NCBI GenBank assembly: GCA_019117185.1
Contig: DXAF01000027.1
Span: 1 to 40,572, forward strand
From: Candidatus Limosilactobacillus intestinipullorum
GTDB taxonomy: Bacteria > Bacillota > Bacilli > Lactobacillales > Lactobacillaceae
Direction of reading: 5' to 3'
DNA length: 40,572 bases
The notes below the pieces were generated by a model. That model worked only from the letters and a program-made list of their open reading frames with translations, made no database searches and was not told the DNA's origin. Positions 1-8,815 of this stretch are shown here, in pieces; the stretch's first letter is position 1; each line of letters starts with the position of its first letter. The position numbers and the translations under genes are program-made.

Positions 1-11
1 AAGTGCGTCAT
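1..11 (-). CDS. possible 5' end of a gene running off the left edge
   Basis: On the minus strand an AAAGGATG ribosome-site-like sequence is followed about eight bases later by an ATG whose first base is position 11, and the frame continues off the window. Only three full codons are visible, so no product can be named. The rest of the left edge offers no other start. This is a weak call based only on spacing. Confidence 0.2.
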
Positions 12-65
12 TTGACGGACATCCTTTCATATAGTTTTGATTCACTTAATATGATACCTGATGTC

Positions 66-83
66 ACGCCGAATGGCGTTTTT
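66..83 (+). terminator. small hairpin with T-run
   Basis: ACGCC, a GAAT loop and GGCGT are followed by five T residues, a compact Rho-independent terminator shape on the plus strand. No plus-strand gene is visible to its left, so it may instead be a minor structured site. A second small palindrome, CCACC-aatt-AGGTGG, lies just beyond it at about 100-115. Confidence 0.35.
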
Positions 84-123
84 GCATTTACCACCAATTA
101 GGTGGCTAACTTCATTCTATAAT

Positions 124-257
124 CCACCAAAAAGGGATTGTGATATAAGTCCTCAACAAAGATAAAAATATTACTGCGCAGTACACGAAGAGGCCTTTAG
201 CGTTTGGGAAATCCAAATGCTAAAGGCCTCTTCGTGCTTCTTACAGGCTAACTACAC
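124..257. repeat. palindromic repeat family, copy 1
   Basis: The core is a 24-bp stem at 184-207 and 213-236 with one G-T mismatch and a five-base loop: CACGAAGAGGCCTTTAGC, then a TTTGG/CCAAA apex. The left flank starts with CCACCAAAA and a GGATTGTG box. The right flank, read on the minus strand, gives GTGTAGTTAGCC then TGTAAGAAGC. The same order of boxes recurs near 27.2 kb and, partly, near 32.3 kb, which marks it as one repeat family. Neither strand has a U-run directly after the stem. No transposase or coding frame is inside. Confidence 0.7.
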
Positions 258-263
258 CTCGAC

Positions 264-329
264 GGGAGTTCCCGACAGGCTTGCTGCGCTTCGAAAAACG
301 AACTAGCAAGCTAGTCCTGTCACACTCCC
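264..329. repeat. nested imperfect hairpin behind prs
   Basis: Four nested helices can be drawn: GGGAGT (264-269) with ACTCCC (324-329), GACAGG (274-279) with CCTGTC (316-321), CTTGC (280-284) with GCAAG (306-310), and an apical TTCG-AAAAA-CGAA (290-302). Internal loops are asymmetric. There is no T-run on either side, so it is not a standard terminator. It would be transcribed as the 3' untranslated region of prs. It may be an RNA element, an mRNA 3'-end stabiliser or another dispersed repeat. Confidence 0.5.
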
Positions 330-344
330 TTTCACTTTATCAAA

Positions 345-1319
345 TTAACGGTTAAACAGGGTATCGATTGACTGGTGGTTGTGGATCCGGACAATTGCTT
401 CCTTCAACAGGTCCGCAACGGAAAGTTGGACCAGCTTATCAAATTGCTTTGCGGCGGGTAAGTGAATCGTATCCGTCACAATTACCTTCTCTAGCAGCGA
501 ATTCTGCAATACGGTTACGGCATCACCCGACAATACGGGGTGGGTCGCAACCCCATAAATTTTCTTTGCGCCAAACTTGGCTAATGCCTGGGCCGAAAGC
601 TTCATCCGCACCCCAGTATCAACAATATCATCAACAACTAGGGCTGTCTTATCCTTAACGTCCCCAATTACGTATTCAGGAACCTCTTGTTCCGTCTGCT
701 CCCGGACTTCATCGACCCGGTTATCAATGATTGCAATCGGTGCCTTGATCCGTTCGGCAAACTTACGGGCGAAACTTACCCCCGCATGGTCAGGGGCGAC
801 CACGACGGTATCATCATTAATCAAGTGGTGTTGGTAGAAGTAGTCCGCAAAAAGACTCGTTGCCTGGAGGTGGTCCACCGGAATATCAAAGAAGCCTTGG
901 ACCTGGGCAGCATGGAGGTCGATCGTAACCAGCCGGTTAATCTGGTCCATCTCTAGCAGGTTGGCAACCAACTTAGCCGTAATTGGTTCCCGGCTCCGGG
1001 CTTTCCGGTCCTGACGCGCGTAGCCATAGTATGGCATTACCACGTTAATTTTAGCCGCACTGGCCCGCCGCAAGGCATCCACCATGATCAATAATTCCAT
1101 TAGGTTGGTGTTTACTGGGTCCGAAACCGACTGGATGACGTAGACCTCACACCCCCGAACACTCTCGTCAATGGTAATCTTAATCTCACCATCCGCAAAG
1201 TGATTAACCGACGCCTTACTAAGGGGCAAGCCAATCTTTTCAGCGATTGACTCCGCTAACGGCTGGTTCGAATTTAAAGCAAACAACCGGACATTTTGCG
1301 CATCTTTTATCTGGGTCAT
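345..1319 (-). CDS. prs: ribose-phosphate pyrophosphokinase, divergent (Prs2-like)
   Basis: PRPP synthetase homologue of 324 residues; the family makes 5-phosphoribosyl diphosphate from ribose 5-phosphate and ATP in the cytosol. The start is the ATG at 1319 because AAGGGGG lies eight bases upstream; the longer frame would run through that site. Seen: the N-terminal YARQDRKARSREP loop (100-112) and DLHAAQ (134-139). Two usually conserved sites differ. The PRPP loop reads DDIVDTGVRM (230-239) where canonical enzymes have DDMIDTAGT, and the IDKRR catalytic segment reads IDNRV (198-202). This resembles the divergent second Prs of lactic acid bacteria, from memory of those families. Activity is therefore uncertain, and a canonical prs may lie elsewhere. 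Its own promoter precedes it. Confidence 0.9.
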   Translation of the reverse strand: MTQIKDAQNVRLFALNSNQPLAESIAEKIGLPLSKASVNHFADGEIKITIDESVRGCEVYVIQSVSDPVNTNLMELLIMVDALRRASAAKINVVMPYYGYARQDRKARSREPITAKLVANLLEMDQINRLVTIDLHAAQVQGFFDIPVDHLQATSLFADYFYQHHLINDDTVVVAPDHAGVSFARKFAERIKAPIAIIDNRVDEVREQTEQEVPEYVIGDVKDKTALVVDDIVDTGVRMKLSAQALAKFGAKKIYGVATHPVLSGDAVTVLQNSLLEKVIVTDTIHLPAAKQFDKLVQLSVADLLKEAIVRIHNHQSIDTLFNR

Positions 1320-1355
1320 TGTTGTACCCCCTTTTTCCATACAATATTTAGCCTT

Positions 1356-1384
1356 ATTATCGCAACATTTACCGCCGCAATCAA
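1356..1384 (-). promoter_or_regulatory. prs promoter
   Basis: On the minus strand TTGATT and GATAAT are separated by exactly 17 bases, a good sigma-A match, about 37 bases before the prs start codon and just after the recD2 stop. This suggests prs can be transcribed apart from recD2. Confidence 0.55.
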
Positions 1385-1404
1385 GTAGCACTTCTGTTAA
1401 TTAG

Positions 1405-3831
1405 TCACAAGTCCTGGGGTTTGATCCCCGTCATCCCAATCAGGGGGTCAATCTGCCCCGCTTCAACCATCGCCGGCGTTAAAATTGGCTCTGCTTCTTC
1501 CGAGGTTGGCAAACTAGCGCTAGGCGCGGCCGGTTGGGCAACGGGACCATGGTTAGTGTCAGCGGGCTCACTTCCCTGCCACCGCACTTGCAGGCGTTCT
1601 AACAAGGTCGTTTTCCGGTTAGTCCCCACCGTGTGAACCGCCGTCGCCATCGCCTGGGCTTCCCCAAGGAGAACTAACTTATCTGCGGCCCGGGTAATCG
1701 CCGTGTATACTAGGTTGCGTTGGAGCATCCGGCTAAACTGCCGCACAACCGGGAGGAGGACCATTTTAAACTGACTCCCCTGTGACTTATGAATTGAAAT
1801 GGCATAAGCCAGCTGCAACTGGCCCCACTCCATCCGGTGGTAAGTCACCTCATTACCATCAAAGTCAATGGTCATCGATGACCCCTTCTTCCCCTTCTGG
1901 TTTTCAATCGCCACAATTTCACCAATGTCACCATTAAAGACGTTATTTTCAGGGCTGTTAACCAACTGCAAGACCTTGTCACCAACCCGGAAGGTCTGAC
2001 CCCGAAAATCAACTTCCGGTCGGCCGGTGGCGGCTGGGTTATAGACCGATTGGGCAAGCTCATTTAGGTTGTCCACCCCCGCGGCTCCCCGGTACATCGG
2101 TGCTAAAATTTGCACATCGGTGGCTGAAAAGCCCCGCTGCTGGGCCAGTTTAATAATTTGCTCTACTACATCGGGTACCTGCCAGGCCTGGCACGGGATA
2201 AATGAACGGTCAGCTTTTTTAGCCATTAAGTCGGCGGGCACGTGCCCCTCTTTAATGGCATGGGCCAGCGGAATAATTGTTGAATCAGCCGCCTGGCGGT
2301 GGATATTGGTTAATTCAATCTTAGGCAGTTTGGCAAAGGCCAATAAATCGTGGAAGACCTGGCCCGGGCCAACGGAAGGTAACTGGTCCTTATCCCCGAC
2401 AAAAACTACATGCATTGAAGTTGGAATCGCCTGAACCAGGGTCTTAAAAAGAAGGGTGTCAACCATCGACATTTCGTCAACAATAAGCAATGACCCCTTG
2501 AGGTCCCGGCTATTGAGGTCGGTCGGTAGTTCACGGCCGTTCAAACCGAGGAGACGGTGGATGGTACTAGCAGGCAGGTCCGTCGCCTCACTCATCCGTT
2601 TTGCGGCCCGCCCCGTCGGTGCTGCTAAGCGGATAGGGAAGGTCTTATCTTTGTATTGGTCAATGTCAAGAGACAGCTGGTGGACCTTAGCATAACACTC
2701 AACGATCCCCCGAATAATGGTCGTCTTACCGGTCCCTGGCCCCCCGGTTAGTAAGAGGACCTTGTTATTGAGGGCCGTCTTGATCGCTTGAACCTGAACC
2801 TGGTCATACTTAATCCCACTTTCCTTTTCCACGTGGTGAAGCGTCTTTAAAACGGTTGCTTCGGCCACGGCGGGCTCCGTAGTTGTTACCAGGCGATTTA
2901 ACTGGTCCGCAATCTGGTACTCAGCCTTGTACAGTGGGGCCGGGTATAAACGGTCGTGGTCGTAGTTAATCTGCCGGTCCTTTTCTAGTTTAACAATCTG
3001 GTCGGCAACCACCGTTGAAGCTAACTGGCGACCACACCCCTCGTTTAAGAGCCGCAGGGCGTTTCCCAGCAGTGGCTGTACACTGGTGTAGGTATCACCC
3101 GTGGCCATCGTAAGGTCGTCTAAGGACTGGATGATAGCCGCATTGATCCGGCGGGGGTCATCATCTTTCACCCCGACCTTTTGGGCAACCTGGTCCGCCC
3201 GCTTGAAGCTAATGCCATCAATGTCAGTGGCAAGCTGGTAAGGATTTTCACTAATTATGTGGAGGGCCTCTTCACCATAGCGATCAACGATCGTGCTAAT
3301 CAAGTTACTCCCAAAACCGTAGTCGTTTAACCCAATGATCACCTCATCAAGCCCCTTGCTGGCCTGGAGGTTTTCAATCAGTGACTGCTTAACCGCCGAC
3401 CGGAGCTTCAAGTCGTCTAATACGTGCGGGTCAGCACTAATCTTTTTAATTGCGTCCGTTCCTAGTGCATCAACGACCTTTTCGGCGGTCTTTTGACCAA
3501 CACCGGGAAATTGCTTTCCCGCAAGATACTCAATTAAGCCATCCCGACTAGTGGGTTGGTTGACGTGGTAAGAACTAGCTTGGAACTGCCGACCGTAGCG
3601 GGGGTGGTCAACCAACTGCCCCTCAAAACGGTAGGTCTGGTCATCACGGAGGTCCCCAAAACTGCCGGTGACCGTAATCTCGCTTTCCGACCAGTCAAAG
3701 TTCGCTTCCTCCACCGACACCGCCAATACCTTGTAGTAAGAATCAGGACTGGTAAAGATCTCCGACTGAACCTGACCAACAAAAAAAGACGGCTCCGTCG
3801 GCGTCTTGAATAAGTCCATTTCAGTTGCCAT
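1405..3831 (-). CDS. recD2: RecD2-type ATP-dependent DNA helicase
   Basis: A superfamily 1B 5'-3' helicase of the RecD2 type found in bacteria that use AddAB; known roles are replication-fork repair and mismatch-repair-linked functions. The protein has about 808 residues, the usual size. Visible are an N-terminal OB-like region, a helix-hairpin-helix stretch around residue 110 (FPGVGQKTAEKV), Walker A GGPGTGKTT near 365, Walker B DEMSMVD near 455 and the late helicase motif AISIHKSQGSQF. The C-terminus is a Pro/Ala-rich tail. An ATG at 3840 is also possible, but the AAAGG site sits directly against it, while the ATG at 3831 has an eight-base spacing. The TPR gene ends 12-20 bases upstream, so the two are probably co-transcribed. 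Confidence 0.93.
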   Translation of the reverse strand: MATEMDLFKTPTEPSFFVGQVQSEIFTSPDSYYKVLAVSVEEANFDWSESEITVTGSFGDLRDDQTYRFEGQLVDHPRYGRQFQASSYHVNQPTSRDGLIEYLAGKQFPGVGQKTAEKVVDALGTDAIKKISADPHVLDDLKLRSAVKQSLIENLQASKGLDEVIIGLNDYGFGSNLISTIVDRYGEEALHIISENPYQLATDIDGISFKRADQVAQKVGVKDDDPRRINAAIIQSLDDLTMATGDTYTSVQPLLGNALRLLNEGCGRQLASTVVADQIVKLEKDRQINYDHDRLYPAPLYKAEYQIADQLNRLVTTTEPAVAEATVLKTLHHVEKESGIKYDQVQVQAIKTALNNKVLLLTGGPGTGKTTIIRGIVECYAKVHQLSLDIDQYKDKTFPIRLAAPTGRAAKRMSEATDLPASTIHRLLGLNGRELPTDLNSRDLKGSLLIVDEMSMVDTLLFKTLVQAIPTSMHVVFVGDKDQLPSVGPGQVFHDLLAFAKLPKIELTNIHRQAADSTIIPLAHAIKEGHVPADLMAKKADRSFIPCQAWQVPDVVEQIIKLAQQRGFSATDVQILAPMYRGAAGVDNLNELAQSVYNPAATGRPEVDFRGQTFRVGDKVLQLVNSPENNVFNGDIGEIVAIENQKGKKGSSMTIDFDGNEVTYHRMEWGQLQLAYAISIHKSQGSQFKMVLLPVVRQFSRMLQRNLVYTAITRAADKLVLLGEAQAMATAVHTVGTNRKTTLLERLQVRWQGSEPADTNHGPVAQPAAPSASLPTSEEAEPILTPAMVEAGQIDPLIGMTGIKPQDL

Positions 3832-3851
3832 TGAAGTCATCCTTTCTCCAA

Positions 3852-4538
3852 CTATTTATTTTTCCCCTGGGTGGCACGGAGGGTCTTCTCGATTTCGGCC
3901 AACCGTTGTTCACTCTTAGCGTAGTAGGTTGGGCTGAGTTGCTTAGCCTGGGCTAAGTAGTCCTGGTATGGTTCCCCTAAAACCATGGCTACAATCCCCC
4001 TGTTAAACTGCGTATCGGCCCGGCCCGGATGGCGCTTTAGGATTGCGTCATAGTACTTCTTGGCCGTCGTAAATTCACCCAGCGCTAATAGTGAGTCCCC
4101 TAAGACCTGGTTGATTTCTGGATCTTCAGCCCGCAATTCATGAGCCGTGATCCCGTAGGCAACCGCCTGCTTATGCTGACCCTTCTTCATGTAGCTTTGC
4201 GCCAACATCAGGTAGGAGTCCGCCTTTAGTTTCTTATCACTAATCTTGTTGTAAAGGGCAATCGCCCGGTCTGGCTTCCCCACTTCATAGTAGAGGTTAC
4301 CCAGGCCGTAATTAAGGAGGTCAATTGCTGCTTGGTCTGCCTTCGCCTCAAAAATTCCCAACGCCTTCATGAAAAGTTCTTCCGCTTGTTGATAGTCGTT
4401 AAGCCGGGTGAGCAGCGAACCGAGGTCGTAATAATTATTTACCTTATCGGGATGCTCATCGATCGCCTGGATAAGCTTGTGAACCAACTTCTCCGTTTCC
4501 CGCTTCTTATTATTCTTCAACTCGTTATCATTAGTCAT
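3852..4538 (-). CDS. tetratricopeptide-repeat protein
   Basis: A soluble 228-residue protein built mostly of TPR helices; repeat-like units include YYDLGSLLTRLNDYQQAEELF, LLNYGLGNLYYEVGKPDRAI and VLGDSLLALGEFTTAKKYY. TPRs are protein-interaction scaffolds; no enzymatic motif is seen. The start is the ATG at 4538, preceded by GAGGTGAT; the upstream in-frame Met belongs to read-through of the phosphatase gene. It lies 13 bases after the phosphatase and just before recD2, as in other lactobacilli by recollection. Specific partner unknown. The N-terminus is charged and without signal peptide. Confidence 0.85.
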   Translation of the reverse strand: MTNDNELKNNKKRETEKLVHKLIQAIDEHPDKVNNYYDLGSLLTRLNDYQQAEELFMKALGIFEAKADQAAIDLLNYGLGNLYYEVGKPDRAIALYNKISDKKLKADSYLMLAQSYMKKGQHKQAVAYGITAHELRAEDPEINQVLGDSLLALGEFTTAKKYYDAILKRHPGRADTQFNRGIVAMVLGEPYQDYLAQAKQLSPTYYAKSEQRLAEIEKTLRATQGKNK

Positions 4539-4551
4539 CACAATCACCTCA

Positions 4552-5208
4552 TCAAATTGTGTCCGTCGGGTCAACCGTCGTCTTGTGCAGGTATGAAGTC
4601 TCGTTCCACTGGGCCAGCGTAAAGTGCTCTGCGTCATCAGTCGTTAAAACGGTTGTGGAAGTATTGCTTAACCCACCGCGGTCTTTTAGGTGCGGTAGGG
4701 GGGTCCCAATTAGGGCATTAATCGTCGCGTTTAACGCCGCCCCGTGTGAGACTACCAGGATGTTTTCAGTCGGGTTGAGCCGGCAAAATTCCTTAATGGC
4801 AGACCCAACCCGGGCAATCACCTGGGCAAAGCTTTCGCTACCGGTTACCCGTTCATCATACTGGTCTGGGTGGTGACGGAAGTTTTTCAGTTCGGTTGGC
4901 CACTTCTTAGCAACCGCATCAAAATGCATCCCTTCCATTTGTCCCAGGTTAAATTCCATCAGGCGACTGTCAATCGTCAGACGGACCGGCTGGTCAAGGT
5001 GCTCGATCAGCCGTTCTGCAGTTACCCGGGCCCGTTTCAGTGGGCTCGCGTAGGCGTGGGCAAACCGGATCGGACGTAAGTAGTCCGCCAGTAGTTCAAT
5101 CTCCCGATAACTCTGGGGGAGCAAGGGCGAATCCCCATGGGCCCCCTGGTAGCGGGACTCTAAATTCCATTCAGTTTTTCCATGACGGATTAGGTAAACT
5201 TTTGTCAT
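4552..5208 (-). CDS. histidine phosphatase family protein (phosphoglycerate mutase-like)
   Basis: A 218-residue member of the histidine phosphatase superfamily. The catalytic signature RHGKTEWN begins at residue 8, with the phospho-accepting His at 9, and the second conserved His is in VVSHGAALN near 156. Such proteins are often named GpmB or PhoE-like, but the substrate (sugar phosphate, nucleotide or coenzyme precursor) cannot be read from sequence. The start at 5208 follows an AAAAGG site. A plausible promoter lies at 5235-5263, making this the first gene of a phosphatase-TPR-recD2 unit. Confidence 0.85.
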   Translation of the reverse strand: MTKVYLIRHGKTEWNLESRYQGAHGDSPLLPQSYREIELLADYLRPIRFAHAYASPLKRARVTAERLIEHLDQPVRLTIDSRLMEFNLGQMEGMHFDAVAKKWPTELKNFRHHPDQYDERVTGSESFAQVIARVGSAIKEFCRLNPTENILVVSHGAALNATINALIGTPLPHLKDRGGLSNTSTTVLTTDDAEHFTLAQWNETSYLHKTTVDPTDTI

Positions 5209-5234
5209 TATAATCGCAGACCTTTTTATTTAAT

Positions 5235-5263
5235 ATCTTACCAAAAAATCATTTACTTGTTCA
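5235..5263 (-). promoter_or_regulatory. candidate promoter for the phosphatase-TPR-recD2 unit
   Basis: TGAACA and TAAGAT are separated by 17 bases on the minus strand, each matching four of six consensus positions, 27 bases before the start codon. The match is moderate. Confidence 0.4.
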
Positions 5264-5331
5264 CTCTTGTTTTCAAATATGTATTGCAGGCCACCACGGT
5301 TGGCCGCCCGCTAAATAAAAATTATGTTAGC

Positions 5332-6468
<1,137 letters not shown>

Positions 6469-6567
6469 TTATCACCATCATTTCAAATAGATTCTGGAAT
6501 AATCTACGATTGAAGGTCGCATGCATCCAGTGTCGTTTATTGTAACAAAAACCGCCAGTCCCTGCAC

Positions 6568-6918
6568 TTATTTTTCCTCACTACTAATAAAGACGTTTCT
6601 TTCCAGCATTTCTTTTAAAATAAAATGTAATTGTTCCACAAACTCAGCCGACCGCTGGTGGGTAAAGATATTGATCTTACGGGCACCATTACCGGTAACG
6701 GTTTCCATTTTAAAGCCATCCAAGCTGGCATTAATCAAGATCCGTAGCCGGGCAACCGGCTTAAAGGGATTATCGGTGTCCAGGCTCCCCTTATATTCAA
6801 AGTTTCCTCGCCGGGTTTGCTCAAACCCAAGGTCAATGAGGGTATACTTCTTAACTTCTGGGCTGATCGTATAGGTGACCGTGTCCCCAACCAGCTGAAC
6901 GTTTTTTTTAAATTCCAT
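6568..6918 (-). CDS. DUF1831 domain-containing protein
   Basis: A 116-residue soluble protein matching, from memory, the Lactobacillales family DUF1831, which commonly sits between nifS and mnmA. It has no recognised catalytic motif and contains no cysteine, so it is unlikely to carry sulfur itself. The ATG at 6918 is chosen because it removes an overlap-only extension and has a GGGGGTG site upstream; the gene still overlaps the end of the desulfurase gene by 11 bases, implying translational coupling. Placement suggests a helper for desulfurase or for tRNA thiolation. Function unknown. Confidence 0.8.
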   Translation of the reverse strand: MEFKKNVQLVGDTVTYTISPEVKKYTLIDLGFEQTRRGNFEYKGSLDTDNPFKPVARLRILINASLDGFKMETVTGNGARKINIFTHQRSAEFVEQLHFILKEMLERNVFISSEEK

Positions 6919-8086
6919 TCTTACCTGCACCCCCATCCAGCTGCTTTAGTTTATTGACAATCTTAACTACGGCGGCAATTAGCTTATCAATATCCTCATC
7001 GGTATTTAACGCCCCAAAGCTAATCCGAATTGACTGGCTGATCCGGGGGCTGTCCGGGCCAAACATTGCAGTTAACACGTGGGAAGGCTCGATACTGCCA
7101 GCCGTGCAAGCTGAGCCCCCCGAAACGGCAATCCCGGCCAGGTCAAGGTCCGTCTGCATCACATAGGTGGAAATCCCCTTAAACCAGATATTAAGGACGT
7201 GGTTTAGGTTGTCGGGCTTGATTTCGCCATTAATGGCAAAATCAACACCATTTTCTCGCAGGCCGTTAACAATCCTTTGTTTGAAGTGGTAATAGCGCGC
7301 TTGTCGGCGGGCCTTTTCTTCTGCCGTGTCAACCGCTACCGCCTTGGCAAAGGCTGCTACTGCGGGGACGTTTTCGGTTCCTGCCCGGCGCTTAGTTTCC
7401 TGGTCACCACCCTTCAGATAACTGGGAAAGTTAATACCATTGCGCCGGTATAAAAAGCCCATCATCTTAGGCCCGTTTAACTTATGGGCCGAGGTTGACA
7501 GGAGGTCAATGTGGTCCCGTTTAACGTCAATTGGCAACAACCCGTAGGCCTGAACGGCATCGGTATGGAACCAGGCCTGGTGGTCAGCAAGGATTTCACC
7601 GATCTCATGGATGGGCATCCGGCTACCGACTTCATTATTCCCGGCCATAATGGTGACCAGGATGGTATCATCACGTAGCGCAGCCTTAAAGTCCGCCAGC
7701 GAAATGTTACCATTTTCATCCACCGGTAAGTAGGTAACCGTAAAGCCCTGCTCTTCTAGAAAATGCAGAGGCTTTAAAACCGCCTCGTGCTCAATGGCGG
7801 TACTAATAATGTGCTTGCCCAACTTTTGCCGAGCAAAGGCGGTCTGAATAATGGCGGTGTTATCACTCTCGGTCCCACCACTGGTAATCACGATTTCATC
7901 GTCATCAGCATTAATGCTCTGGGCAAGAATGTGCCGGCTATTTTCCAGTAATAGTTTGGCTTGGCGACCGTATGAATAACCAGTCGAGGCGTTCCCCCAC
8001 GTATCCTTCATCCGGGCAGTCATCTCCGCGATTACCGCCGGCGTCATCGGTGTCGTCGCCGCGTTATCCAAGTAAACTTCCTTCAC
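6908..8086 (-). CDS. NifS/IscS-type cysteine desulfurase
   Basis: A PLP-dependent enzyme that converts cysteine to alanine and carries the sulfur as an enzyme persulfide. About 392 residues. Visible motifs are YLDNAATTP at the N-terminus, the PLP-binding Lys in SSAHKLNGPK-like STSAHKLNGP (about 202) and the catalytic Cys in SGGSACTAGS (about 327). The start is taken as the GTG at 8086, since AAAGGAGAT lies eight bases before it; the ATG at 8092 is only two bases from that site. No IscU or SufU scaffold gene is adjacent, so the neighbouring MnmA is the most likely acceptor. This is inference from gene order. Confidence 0.92.
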   Translation of the reverse strand: MKEVYLDNAATTPMTPAVIAEMTARMKDTWGNASTGYSYGRQAKLLLENSRHILAQSINADDDEIVITSGGTESDNTAIIQTAFARQKLGKHIISTAIEHEAVLKPLHFLEEQGFTVTYLPVDENGNISLADFKAALRDDTILVTIMAGNNEVGSRMPIHEIGEILADHQAWFHTDAVQAYGLLPIDVKRDHIDLLSTSAHKLNGPKMMGFLYRRNGINFPSYLKGGDQETKRRAGTENVPAVAAFAKAVAVDTAEEKARRQARYYHFKQRIVNGLRENGVDFAINGEIKPDNLNHVLNIWFKGISTYVMQTDLDLAGIAVSGGSACTAGSIEPSHVLTAMFGPDSPRISQSIRISFGALNTDEDIDKLIAAVVKIVNKLKQLDGGAGKNGI

Positions 8087-8105
8087 GATCATATCTCCTT
8101 TTTAA

Positions 8106-8801
8106 TTATGCCGCACGGTCTTTGAAGAGTTGCAAAAGCATCTTAGCCGACCGTTTTCCCGCGTCAATGATAAAGTCATCAAAGCTGACCCCGGCGTCTT
8201 CATCACCAGTGTCAGACATTGCCCGGACAACAACGTATGGTACCTGGTGGTCAGTTGCGACCTGGCCAACCGCTGCCCCTTCCATTTCACTCGAAAGGGC
8301 ATCCGGGAAATGTTTCAAAATATCCGCAATTGCTTCCTGGCTAGCAATGAACTGATCACCAGACACGATGAGCCCTCGCTTGATGGTTAACCCAATCTGT
8401 TCACCGGCCGTTTCGAGGGCCTGACCCCACTTTTCAGAAGCCGTAAAGCGGGGCTCCTTGCCCGGCAGTTGACCATACTGGTAGTCAAAGGTCGTGGCGT
8501 CTACGTCGTGGTACGCGGTAGCGGTTGAAATTACAACGTCACCCACGTGCAGGCCCTGACCAATCCCACCGGCGGAACCAGAATTAATTACCACGTCAGC
8601 CCCGCATTCGGTAATCAAGTGTTCCGTAGTGATCCCTGCTTCCACCTTACCAATGCCCGATTCAACAAGCACCACTGACTGACCAAAAATTTGTCCAAAG
8701 TAGTACTGCTTACCACCAATTTCTTTAACCTCTTCATTAGTAAGTTGGGCCTTTAATTCTTTAATTTCTTCCGGCATTGCACAAATAATTCCGAAACGCA
8801 T
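8106..8801 (-). CDS. mtnN: 5'-methylthioadenosine/S-adenosylhomocysteine nucleosidase
   Basis: MTA/SAH nucleosidase (Pfs) removes adenine from methylthioadenosine and S-adenosylhomocysteine, feeding methyl recycling and LuxS. The frame gives 231 residues from the ATG at 8801, which lies eight bases after an AGAGGAG site; a GTG at 8810 lies too close to it. Family landmarks are FGIICAMPEE at the start, NSGSAGGIG, the SSEMEGAAV substrate segment, and the catalytic Asp in VRAMSDTGDED. It ends 20 bases before the desulfurase start and lies 14 bases after the small membrane protein gene, so the csp-nudix-membrane-mtnN genes form one tight unit. Confidence 0.95.
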   Translation of the reverse strand: MRFGIICAMPEEIKELKAQLTNEEVKEIGGKQYYFGQIFGQSVVLVESGIGKVEAGITTEHLITECGADVVINSGSAGGIGQGLHVGDVVISTATAYHDVDATTFDYQYGQLPGKEPRFTASEKWGQALETAGEQIGLTIKRGLIVSGDQFIASQEAIADILKHFPDALSSEMEGAAVGQVATDHQVPYVVVRAMSDTGDEDAGVSFDDFIIDAGKRSAKMLLQLFKDRAA

Positions 8802-8815
8802 TACTTTCACTCCTC

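Larger units (their letters stand above)
12..344. other. non-coding stretch downstream of prs
   Basis: No credible coding frame is seen. From left to right it holds a small terminator-like hairpin, a CCACC/GGTGG palindrome, the first copy of the long palindromic repeat (124-257) and a separate nested hairpin (264-329) that lies directly behind the prs stop codon. Confidence 0.6.

Noticed and set aside
124-257. CRISPR-like or integrative element in the left intergenic region
   Set aside because: The structure is a single palindrome with no regular spacer-repeat series and no associated genes.
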